Assembly: GCA_024867545.1 (NCBI GenBank) | Contig: JANFNE010000047.1 | Span: forward strand, 1-19,200 | Length of the DNA stretch: 19,200 nucleotides | Source of the DNA: Phytopythium helicoides | Lineage: Eukaryota > Oomycota > Peronosporomycetes > Pythiales > Pythiaceae | Reading direction: 5' to 3' | Part shown: one piece after another, positions 7,720 to 16,053 of the stretch | Layout: each line of letters starts with the position of its first letter | Numbering within the stretch: position 1 is the first letter of the stretch | Program-made: the position numbers and the translations under genes | Notes under the pieces: model-generated | What the model saw: only the letters and a program-made list of their open reading frames with translations | Told to the model about the DNA's origin: nothing | The model's database searches: none

Positions 7720-9837
7720 CTAGGTGGCAGGCAGGAGACTATCGCACCGCGTGTCATCCAGCACCCACCGATCTAGCGTAAAGAAGATCTCGTCCATGCT
7801 CGGACGTGAAACCGGGTGTACGTCAAAACACTTGGTCATGAGTTGCTGCAGCGAGGACGGCAGCGACGATGGGATCGGCACATGCTTCCCCTCGAGAATC
7901 AGTGCCATCGCCTCGCGCGGTGAGATATCAGGAAATGGAGAGCGGCCGCTGAAAATCTCGTACATGAGCACACCGAACATATAAGTGTCAGAGTGCGTCG
8001 AGAACACGTGCGGCGGCAGCACCGACTCGGGTGCCATCCATTTGACAGGACCAAAGCCATGATGCTCATCATCAAAAAGGTAGCCGCGTGGGAGTCTTCG
8101 CGAGAGACCAAAATCGCCCACCTTGACGCGAAAGTTGGCATCCACGAGGCAATTTCGCGCTGCAATGTCGCGGTGCAACACTCGCGCCTGATGAATGTTC
8201 GCGAGTCCATGTGCAGCATCTCGAGCCATTATCGTTCGCGCGAACAGACTCAAATCAGGTGGGGAGCTGCCATTTGAGCCGAGACTTGAGCTTGAAAGAG
8301 TTGATAGCGTGCGAGGTCGACCCGAGCGGATCCCTAACAAGTCCTCCACACTGCCATTCGAGAGGTATTCTGTGACGATAGAAGTAGCACCCGAGGACGA
8401 CGTTGTCGCGTTAGTGGAGGTGATTCCGAGTAGCTCGACTACGTGCGGATGCTTTCCGAGCATATGCATGACGGCTGCTTCGTGCCGCAGCTCCTCTTGT
8501 AAGGCATCCGATCCAGTGTAAGCATCCTCACGAAGTGTCTTGACGACCACATGGCTCGCTTCTGATGCTTCGGCTGCCTTCCATCGTGCGAGCATAGCTG
8601 AGCCGAACGCCCCGCTGCCAATTGGTTCTAAGAGCTCCAGGTCATTTTGCGAAATCTCGCGCAAATCGGACTTCACATGCTCCATGTCTGACTCAAGAAG
8701 AGCGACGACTGACGGTTCGGAGTGAGCCTCAGCAATCGATGCAACACGAAGGCGGATAAACAACATGGAGACTTTAGTGCCCACAATAATGCGAGCTGTG
8801 CAGAGCTCATCGTCATCCATTGCGTTGTCTTCTTCAGTGTCTGTGCGAGCGAGGTCAAAAGAAACACTTTCAACCTCACCCGTCCAGCGGAACGACTTGC
8901 AGTCTTCGCCAATAATATTGAGACGAGTACTTGTGTCCATCGAGACAGTCACAAGAGTTCCGCGCTCGATTCGAAGTGGTTGCAGTCGGGTTGCACATTC
9001 TGCATCATTTTGCTCGAGAGCGGATTCGAGCATACTGGCACGCTGCTGTTTCAGGTATGCCCAGATATCAACCCGGAAGGTTTCCCGGCGGGCTATGTCC
9101 TTAGGACCGAACGCGCTAAAAAACACGGCGTCCTGAGTAATCTCTCGCCATTCTGCTCCAGGTGATCGCATACTCTCTCGACTCGATAATCGCCTTCGAC
9201 CGTCGCCATTTATGGCGCCATGCTCTTGATGTGACCCACTGTCACTCTGTGTGCTCCCTGATGAATCGGTAGCATCAACATGGAGGGATCGGAGAATCTC
9301 TCGCTCAATGCCCTCCGCAGACTCTCCATGATTCGTCAGGCTCACTCTACCGTTTCCAACTTGACGATTTGGAAGCATCATGAAGCTATTGTCACTGTCG
9401 AATGGCGCAGTCGGCGCATCGCTCGAGGTTTCAAAAAAGTTATCGTATTCGACGCCTTCGTAGAGTTCGGCCGTCATGAAAGACGCGTACGTGAACCCAT
9501 CATACACGCGTGCTACAGTTGAAATTGAGTCGACGTTCGTCGTGTCGAATGAAACCTCTTTGTTCCACGCGTGGAAGTACCCGTCTTGTTGTTGCTGCTG
9601 CTGCTGTTGCAGAGGCTGCAAGGGAACAGCATATTCAACTGCTGATTCGGCGCCTACAGCTGCATCAGTATTGTCAAGTTGGGAGGGCACGAGTGACGTC
9701 CCGAAAGGCAGCATTGCCGCACTGCGGCGGGACCGAATCGCTGATCCGGTTGCCGCGAAGGACCTTCGAGCCCCATAGTACCGCTTTTGTTGGCGCTGCA
9801 CACGCAAACAATGGTTTTCCGTTAGCTTGGGCTTCAT
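7720..9837 (-). CDS. Tyrosine-kinase-like protein kinase with long N-terminal region
   Basis: A 705-aa reading frame from ATG 9837; the next in-frame ATG is 9714. The kinase domain spans about 400-695: glycine loop I-G-S-G-A-F-G (406-412), catalytic K433, H555-R-D-I-A-A-R-N, D575-F-G, and G-P-V-K-W-M-A-P-E. All catalytic residues are present. HRDIAARN and the V-K-W-M-A-P-E segment are tyrosine-kinase-like signatures that also occur in oomycete TKL kinases, so specificity is uncertain. The domain contains a Ser-rich insert before the catalytic loop. The N-terminal half has an 8-residue polyglutamine, a Tyr-rich acidic patch (Y-E-G-V-E-Y-D-N-F), a Ser-rich linker, and at about 230-390 a domain with F-F-S-A-F-G-P-K-D-I-A-R and F-R-W-T-G. 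That domain recalls a beta-rich module I associate with oomycete TKL kinases, but this is from memory. No transmembrane segment is seen, so it is likely cytosolic. The start overlaps the stop predicted for the upstream pseudokinase gene, so the N-terminus is uncertain. Confidence 0.85.
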   Translation of the reverse strand: MKPKLTENHCLRVQRQQKRYYGARRSFAATGSAIRSRRSAAMLPFGTSLVPSQLDNTDAAVGAESAVEYAVPLQPLQQQQQQQQDGYFHAWNKEVSFDTTNVDSISTVARVYDGFTYASFMTAELYEGVEYDNFFETSSDAPTAPFDSDNSFMMLPNRQVGNGRVSLTNHGESAEGIEREILRSLHVDATDSSGSTQSDSGSHQEHGAINGDGRRRLSSRESMRSPGAEWREITQDAVFFSAFGPKDIARRETFRVDIWAYLKQQRASMLESALEQNDAECATRLQPLRIERGTLVTVSMDTSTRLNIIGEDCKSFRWTGEVESVSFDLARTDTEEDNAMDDDELCTARIIVGTKVSMLFIRLRVASIAEAHSEPSVVALLESDMEHVKSDLREISQNDLELLEPIGSGAFGSAMLARWKAAEASEASHVVVKTLREDAYTGSDALQEELRHEAAVMHMLGKHPHVVELLGITSTNATTSSSGATSIVTEYLSNGSVEDLLGIRSGRPRTLSTLSSSSLGSNGSSPPDLSLFARTIMARDAAHGLANIHQARVLHRDIAARNCLVDANFRVKVGDFGLSRRLPRGYLFDDEHHGFGPVKWMAPESVLPPHVFSTHSDTYMFGVLMYEIFSGRSPFPDISPREAMALILEGKHVPIPSSLPSSLQQLMTKCFDVHPVSRPSMDEIFFTLDRWVLDDTRCDSLLPAT
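9586..9609 (-). repeat. Short CAG/CAA polyglutamine tract in the TK-like kinase
   Basis: Eight consecutive glutamine codons (a mix of CAA and CAG; TTG/CTG on the + strand) within the N-terminal region of the kinase gene. The codon mix suggests moderate rather than high slippage instability. Confidence 0.9.
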
Positions 9838-11234
9838 GAGCAGAATCGAAAGTGGCAACGAACACGTGAGCGCTGACGATTTTCTGCATCTTCATCCTCA
9901 GGTTGGGCGTTATTGGGGCGGAATGCACACCGGTTAGCCACAAAGTAAGTCGCAAGCTTCCAAATTAGTGAATTGTAGAGCATCTTCCGCGCTTGCGGAT
10001 TGCTGTAGAGAGTGCAATCGCGCTTCGATGAGATGGAGATGAAGTCGATGTTGCGCATCCACTTGCGCTTCAGCAGTTCGTCCACCGATAGCTTGGCGAC
10101 TGGTACAGACTAGAGAGTCAGCTCAGAGTCATGACCACGAATATGGACAACTTAAAACGAACCGAGACACTCAAACATGACATCCCGACATTGGGGCGAC
10201 AAGTAGCTCAGCTGGTCCTCGATCACGTCCTGGATTGCATCAGTAGTGACCGCTTCGGGTGGCGAATACGGCGCCATTGTGAATTGAAACATGAGCATCC
10301 CGATGGCCGCGCTGGCATTGTATGCGCGACACTGGTAAGTACATGATCGGCAGTTCAAAAAATTGTTGTTCTCTTACACATCAGCGGCTTTGTTTTGGTC
10401 CGTCGCAGACACGAGCGAGCAGCCCGTGACGACAAGGCTGGCGTTCAGCATGAGCGTGACCCGTCCATCGAGCATCTATACAGCAATATATGACCATAAG
10501 CGATCTTCAAGGCAAACTCGCGGCAATCGACAAGAAACCGTGCACGCACTCACCATGACCTCGTAGTCTCGCAGCTCACCAGCCAAACTCAACCCATGTG
10601 CGTGCAGGTAGTGCACGAGCGACGCGACCTGGAAGATGACGTCGTGCAGGCTGCGCTCTGTGGAGGCCTGCAGCCGTGAGAAGCGCGCGGCCGCGGGCGT
10701 CCACTGCGCGTTGAACTCCTGCACGAGCACCCAGTTCTTGTGCGCATCCCAGACGCGCAGCGCTCTCTGGAAGCGGCTGCGCGGGCGCTTGGACAGCGCA
10801 CGCATGGTTCTCCACGCGTGCTCGACCTGCCACTCGGTGACGACAGCCTTGGGGAAGCACGTGAGCAGCACGAGTCCTCCAGCCAAGCGGTCTGCCGCCA
10901 CGACGGTCGGAGGCGCCGCGACGCTACGCACAGGCCCCCACGCGCGCACGAAGCCGTAGCGGTCGGCCGGGAAGCTCTCGAACGCGCTGGGCCGCATGAG
11001 CGCGCGCCGCAGCCCGCCGGAGGTCGCCGAGCCGCTCTTGGAGGCGCGCACCGCGTCCAACAGATGTGCCGCCAGCCCCGCGAGCTCGCAGTCCGCGCGG
11101 ATGGAGCCGTCGGCGCGCCGCCACGGCGTCAGCAGCGCCTGTAACTCCATCCGCGACTGCTCCGCGAGCGCTTTGACCTCCTCGACCAGCGCGCGGCGCA
11201 GCGAGCGTCGCCGCGGCCTGCCTGTCGCCTCCAT
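9834..11234 (-). CDS. Degenerate protein kinase (predicted pseudokinase), four exons
   Basis: Exons inferred by eye: 11234-10554, 10475-10380, 10331-10163 and 10099-9834. Introns are 78, 48 and 63 nt, all GT-AG, and the joined frame is 403 codons plus stop. The first donor (GTGAGT) and acceptor (TATAG) are convincing; introns 2 and 3 are less certain. The fold looks like a kinase: V-H-Y-L-H-A-H-G-L before the catalytic loop, A-A-D and G-M-L-M-F-Q-F as in helix F, L-S-P-Q-C-R-D-V-M-F-E-C-L, then V-D-E-L-L-K-R-K-W-M as in the last kinase subdomain. The catalytic loop reads L-S-L-A-G-E-L where HRD would stand, and the DFG site reads L-N-A-S, so phosphotransfer is unlikely. The N-terminus is Arg-rich and helical. 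Its stop (TGA 9836-9834) overlaps the ATG of the kinase gene downstream, which makes a single fused gene possible. It is divergent from the PTEN-like gene. Confidence 0.65.
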
Positions 11235-11524
11235 AGCTCGTCTCGAAGAGGGGGAAGTCAATTGGCTTCAATTCGGCAGAATCGCACTAAAATCTCGCGA
11301 GAGGAAAGGTGAGCTACCGGAACTTTGATTCCGTATATCACATCTAAATGAGAAGGGGTGGAATCGGTTGTTTATTAATTAAATGACCCTTTATAACACA
11401 TACCCCGCGAATAAAGAATGCACCCATCCTCGTTCTTTTGTATCAGAACTGAGCTGCATTCTCTTCCGGCTCACACGCGGACAGACCAGACACCGACACT
11501 TGCGCCGACGCGAGACCAGCGAGC
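11235..11524. promoter_or_regulatory. Shared divergent promoter region (pseudokinase / PTEN-PH)
   Basis: About 290 bp separate the start codons of two divergent genes. The central part (about 11365-11400) is AT-rich (TTATTAATTAAATG, then TTTATAACAC) in contrast to the GC-rich coding flanks. This fits a bidirectional promoter, inferred only from layout and composition. A GCATTCTCTTCC stretch near 11456-11467, about 65 bp before the PTEN ATG, is a weak initiator candidate. Confidence 0.4.
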
Positions 11525-14048
11525 ATGAAGGCGCTGCGCGCGGCCGTCTCGGGCTCGCGCGTGCGCTACATGAAGGACGGCTACGACCTGGACCTGACGT
11601 ACATCACTCCGCGACTCGTGGCCATGGGCTACCCGGCCTCGGGCGTCGAGAAGACCTACCGCAACGACATCTCGGAGGTTCGTTGGCTCTTCTTGCGGCC
11701 GGCCGCGCTGCGCGTTCACTGACGCTGCTCGCTCGCGCTCAGGTGGCGGCGTTCCTGAACTCGCACCACCCCGACGCATACCGCATCTTCAACCTGAGCG
11801 AGCGGCGCTACGACTACTCCAAGTTCGAGGGCCGCGTGTCCGAGTGGGGATTCCCGGACCACCACCCACCGCCGCTGCAGGTGCTGCTCGACATGATGAA
11901 CGAGATGATCGAGTTCATGGCCAAGGGCAGCAAGAACGTGGTCGTGGTGCACTGCCTGGCTGGCAAGGGCCGCACGGGCGTCGTCTGCAGCTGCTACCTG
12001 CTGCTCACGGGCTACTACGGCTCCATCTTTCGCCTGCGCAAGGAGCGAGAGTTGCGCGAGATGGCCAACGCCGCCATCCGCGACTTCTGGAACGCGCGCG
12101 GGCAGGGCGTGCGCTATCCGAGCCAGGCGCTGTATATTTATTACTTCATCAAGATCGTGCGCCGCTTGGGACGCACGCCCACGCAGATCCCGCCGCTGCT
12201 GCCGGCCAAGAAGATGGTGCGTTGCCGGATTGTGCTCAAGCTGGAGTGCCGTGTTGTGACTGACGATCGGGCACTGATATTATAGCTGCTGCGCCGGGTC
12301 GTGCTGCACGGAATTCCTGACTACGAGGCCACGGCGCGTGGGGGCTGCACGCCCTTCCTGCAGGTGCTGCCTGCCCCCTGGCAAAGATACACGCCGGACC
12401 TGCTCTACAACAGCGCTTGGCAGCGCCCCAAGTTCGAGACGTACCTACCCGATCCTAACGGCACGATTGTTTTCGAGGTGCGTGGTATATCCATGGATTG
12501 TTGTCGAGCTTGAACGCGTGCACTGACTCCCTTGAATCTGCAGATCAACTGTGTCATTCAGGGTGATACGCTGATCCGGTGCTTTCACGCCAATACTGCC
12601 AACATGCTCGGAAAGAACATCGTTCAGATGTTCCACGTGACGTTCAACACCGACTTCTTCCATAAGAATGTAAGCTATGCCATAGTGAACGAGTCACTCC
12701 CAGTTCGATTATGGTCTCTGACAAAATGATTTGACGTGATTCGCAGAGCGATCTGTATCGTTTGCCAAAGGAGGAAGTGGACGAGGCCACGCGCAGTCGG
12801 CGCTATCCTGCCAACTTCCACATTGACTGTCACGTCCAAGTTCTCACGGGCGGACGCAACGACCTACCTGAGGAACCGAGTATCCTGACAGAGCGCGATC
12901 GTGTGTATCCGAACCGAGAGCATCTCGAGGATGGGTTCCCAAGCTCTATGACACAGTCAGCACACGCAGCGCTTCCTTCTGTTACAAAACAACAAGCAGT
13001 CGTGGTGGCGCAGGAAGAAACTCCGACCATGATGGGATGGCTGCTGAAGCAGGGTGGATTTGTCAAGAACTGGAAGAGGCGCTGGTTTGTGGCGCGCGAG
13101 GGAACACTGACGTACTTTGCTCGCGCGAACGACCCAACACCGCTTGGAAGTGTGGATCTGCGCAACGTGACGGTTGACGTGTGCGAACCAAGCGAGATCA
13201 ATGCCCGGAACACAATGCTCTATTACTTCCGCATCGTCCCGCCAAGACTGGGCATGCGCACGTATTACTTCGGTGCTGAGTCTGAGGCTGACATGATTGC
13301 CTGGATAAGTGTGGTCGGAGCACAGTCATGCTATGGTCTAGCTGTCGAGCGTGAGCGACATAGCACACAACTCGGAGGCTCATCGCGCGGCGGAAAGCTT
13401 GTTCGTAGTCTCACCTTCACTTCAGGCAGCGGAAGAGACCGTAGCGACATGCTGTTTCACTCTGGTAGTGTTGCACCTCCATCCGAGCTCCGTCAGCCAC
13501 CATCGGCATCTTTCCACCAAACGGATCGCGCGAGTCTTCCCAGTCGCATCAGGGTGGGATCGAACGCTGCAGCTGCTCCTTTCGGTGCTGAAGAGGAGTT
13601 TGACGACGAGAGGTATCTTTCTTCGGCGAACCAGCCGGCGTATCAAGCATCGGTGCCCGTGGACATGAGTTCGGCTTTGTCGGCAGACCAGCGAGCATTC
13701 TTGCTGCAAGAAGTTGAGAACTGCCAAGGACAAGGAATGTACATTTATTCCGCTGAAGAGCTGGAAGAAGCCGCAGCAATGCAACAGCATTTGCGATCGG
13801 CGCGCATGGCACACGATTCTCCGGCTGGTCCAGAGACGCTTGCTAGCGCTCTGAAGCGAATGGTGGCGAATCATCAACTAGCGGATGCCGAGCAGCTGCT
13901 CACGGAAGTTGTGCTCACGCGTTTTCCGCGACTTGTGGATGCCATGGATTACGACCCACTAGCGTTCACGCAAATGATCTCAGCCGGAGACATCAGCCGC
14001 ACAGCGACAGCAAACCACCCCGCGGCCCCCAAGGGTGTTTTCTTCTAA
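11525..14048 (+). CDS. PTEN-like phosphoinositide phosphatase with C2 and C-terminal PH domain
   Basis: Five exons: 11525-11677, 11743-12216, 12286-12477, 12544-12669 and 12747-14048. The four introns are 65, 69, 66 and 77 nt, all GT-AG and all phase 0, giving 748 aa. The N-terminus (S-G-S-R-V-R-Y, D-L-D-L-T-Y-I-T, M-G-Y-P-A-S-G-V-E, Y-R-N) matches PTEN, including its basic lipid-binding start. The P-loop is H121-C-L-A-G-K-G-R-T-G-V, with nucleophile C122 and the two lysine/arginine positions typical of 3-phosphoinositide specificity. A C2 domain follows (about 185-350; G-D-T-L-I-R-C-F-H, M-F-H-V-T-F-N-T). A PH domain lies at about 410-510 (G-W-L-L-K-Q-G-G-F-V-K-N-W-K-R-R-W-F; W-I at its end), then a helical tail. 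Expected role: removal of the 3-phosphate of PIP3, opposing PI3-kinase at membranes. Human PTEN (403 aa) has no PH domain, so this is an enlarged architecture. Confidence 0.92.
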
Positions 14049-14168
14049 TCACACCAAGCCCACATCTCGAAGTTAGAGGTTTCAAGTTTTTGAAAGTTGG
14101 ATAGAGGATGCGTAGTTGTTTGATTCTGTAACGCAGCTATACTCTTGATTCTGATCGCACCATTGTCG

Positions 14169-15743
14169 CTACCACATCAATTCAGCAGTTGCAAGAGAGC
14201 AAAACACACCTGCAACAATGGCAAGCGCAACGAGACTGGCTAATCGAAAGGTACCTGCGTATGTTGCACGCCAGGGAAAGAGTTGACCATAGAAGACTGC
14301 TGGCAGCAAGTAGCACAGCACGAGCAGGATGCTTGCGCCGACGAACGAGAAGACAACTTGGATTCCCGGAACTTGCAGGGCACACAGAATCTGTGCTCCG
14401 AGGAGTGCCGCTGAGACGGCGAGCGTCATACTGATCGATGAAGCTGCGGAGCGGGTTTCTTCTTGCCGTGGCCACAAGGACTCCCCCAGCTCAAACACGA
14501 GCGCGCGCAGGGGATGGAAAAGCAGCGGGAAAGAAAACAGGATCGTGAACAGAATGGCGATGCGCGGCACAGCCATGATCGGGTCGCGATCGAGGTTGAG
14601 AAGGATGTTGCCCTTCGTTTCCGCACCGTAGATTGATGCGGCACACAAACCGAATACGGCGTAGATGGCAACACACGCGGCAATAGCAACGGCTAGACGA
14701 GTGCGCATGACACGCTCCGACTTGCACAGCGCTCTGCGGTATCCGTGGTCCTCTCGTTCCTCCTCTGCAATGGCTGTAATTGTAACGCTGTTATAGCTCT
14801 CGGCAGGATGGAGTTGCTCAAGTCGCTTCGTCTCGGTTGCAACCAGTTGCGCCAGCAGAGGGATGACGTTCAGATGAAGCATAAAGGTGAAGTTGTAGAT
14901 GCCGACAACCTCTGCGAGTCGCCACAACAGTGACGAGCCTTCTTCAGGGGTAGAAGCAGCATTATAGCGCTGCTGGTTCGAGTGGGAGCTTGAGAGTGCT
15001 CGGAACGCGACCGCAGCAACGAGGTACAGCGAGAAGATGAATCCGAGGTACGACGAGAACCGCAGCGCCGAGATATCTCGGGAGAACGCGAGTGGCAGCA
15101 CCACTGCCGTCACCACAACACAAACCGTAGCGATCACCAGTGCGTTGCTTGGGGTGGTATCTTCCGCGCCGAGGAAGCTGAGAGCTGTCGCCAACAGCGA
15201 CGGTGCCATATCTCGTACGACGCGCACGCAGCCGACGCACGCTCCAAACACCGCGAACGCCGTGAGCGCTCCGGCCAAATTCGCGAGTCTCGAGCCTCCA
15301 GCCGCAAGCGCCAGCGCTTGGTACGTCTTGTGGCGCTCCTCACGCGGCGCCGCTGTGGCCGCAAGCGCCACCGCCACGTGGACGCGCAGGATGGCGTCGG
15401 CCGTGAAGAACATGGCGCAGCCGACAACCACGAGCGCCGCGAGCGCCGGCACCGGCGGCAGCAGCACGAACGTGTAGGGCACGGCCAGCGTCCCGGCGCC
15501 GACCGCCGACATGACGAGCGTGAGCGTGAGCGCCGACTCGTGCAGCCAGCCCCGCAGCCTGGAGGGCTCCTCACGCTCGGGCGCCGCTTGCTTGGCCTGT
15601 GGACGCTCGTCGAGCTCGCCGCTTGGCTCAGGGCCGGACACCACGGCTGGGAATCCGGACTCGAAGCTCGCGTTGCGCTGGCGGCCGCGGCGGCCCGAGG
15701 AGAGCAGCGGCAGCACTTCGCCCGCGGGCGACGGCGGCGCCAT
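14169..15743 (-). CDS. Amino acid/auxin permease family transporter (AAAP, SLC38-like)
   Basis: An intronless 524-aa frame. ATG 15743 is the first ATG; the frame enters earlier from a TTG. Residues 1-75 are a Pro/Ser/Arg/Glu-rich cytosolic tail. The membrane part begins with S-A-V-G-A-G-T-L-A-V-P-Y-T-F, the first-helix G-x-G-x-L-x-x-P signature of the AAAP/Aa_trans family, and continues with about ten to eleven hydrophobic helices. These include I-Y-N-F-T-F-M-L-H-L-N-V-I-P-L-L, as in helix 6 of SLC38-type carriers, and P-R-I-A-I-L-F-T-I-L-F-S-F-P-L-L-F-H-P-L-R near helix 8. A polar loop (about 300-340) separates the halves. Expected role: proton- or sodium-coupled amino acid transport at the plasma or vacuolar membrane; the substrate cannot be told. 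It is convergent with the PTEN-PH gene, with about 120 bp between the stop codons. Confidence 0.88.
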   Translation of the reverse strand: MAPPSPAGEVLPLLSSGRRGRQRNASFESGFPAVVSGPEPSGELDERPQAKQAAPEREEPSRLRGWLHESALTLTLVMSAVGAGTLAVPYTFVLLPPVPALAALVVVGCAMFFTADAILRVHVAVALAATAAPREERHKTYQALALAAGGSRLANLAGALTAFAVFGACVGCVRVVRDMAPSLLATALSFLGAEDTTPSNALVIATVCVVVTAVVLPLAFSRDISALRFSSYLGFIFSLYLVAAVAFRALSSSHSNQQRYNAASTPEEGSSLLWRLAEVVGIYNFTFMLHLNVIPLLAQLVATETKRLEQLHPAESYNSVTITAIAEEEREDHGYRRALCKSERVMRTRLAVAIAACVAIYAVFGLCAASIYGAETKGNILLNLDRDPIMAVPRIAILFTILFSFPLLFHPLRALVFELGESLWPRQEETRSAASSISMTLAVSAALLGAQILCALQVPGIQVVFSFVGASILLVLCYLLPAVFYGQLFPWRATYAGTFRLASLVALAIVAGVFCSLATAELMW

Positions 15744-16053
15744 GTTGATCTGCGGTGCGTACTGTCTCGAAGGTCCGACGCTGGGATTTGCTGAGTATAT
15801 GATCAACTATGATTGGATGTTATTCGAATGTAATGTTACTTGATTGGATGATATTATCGTGGTTTATGTTAGTTGTCTGTACAATGTGTGAATAGTTGTA
15901 TTGTTTGCTCACTCACTGGTGACCGCGTCGTCCCTATCGTCTACTTCGTCTTGCGCTTGATGGCTCGACAGCAGCTTTGGTGGTGGCTTGCTGATAGAGC
16001 TGGAGGTTGAAAGCTGCTTGCTACGTCTAGTTATAACAGCATTGAGAATCGAT
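15744..16053. other. Intergenic region between the transporter start and the atypical kinase end
   Basis: 310 bp; AT-rich around 15790-15910, where the CCAAT pair lies, becoming mixed in composition toward the kinase stop codon. No gene was recognised. It likely holds the transporter promoter and the 3' UTR of the kinase. Confidence 0.45.
15810..15850 (-). promoter_or_regulatory. Duplicated CCAAT-box motif upstream of the transporter
   Basis: TGATTGGATG occurs at 15810-15819 and again at 15841-15850, a 31-bp spacing or about three helical turns. On the - strand each reads CATCCAATCA, a CCAAT box about 70-105 bp before the transporter ATG. CCAAT boxes bound by NF-Y are a general eukaryotic element; use here is inferred. 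Confidence 0.45.

Noticed and set aside
11383..11742. Reading the PTEN gene as one uninterrupted frame from 11383
   Set aside because: That N-terminus has no PTEN similarity. The frame starting at ATG 11525 gives the PTEN N-terminal motifs and joins at a 65-nt GT-AG intron in phase.
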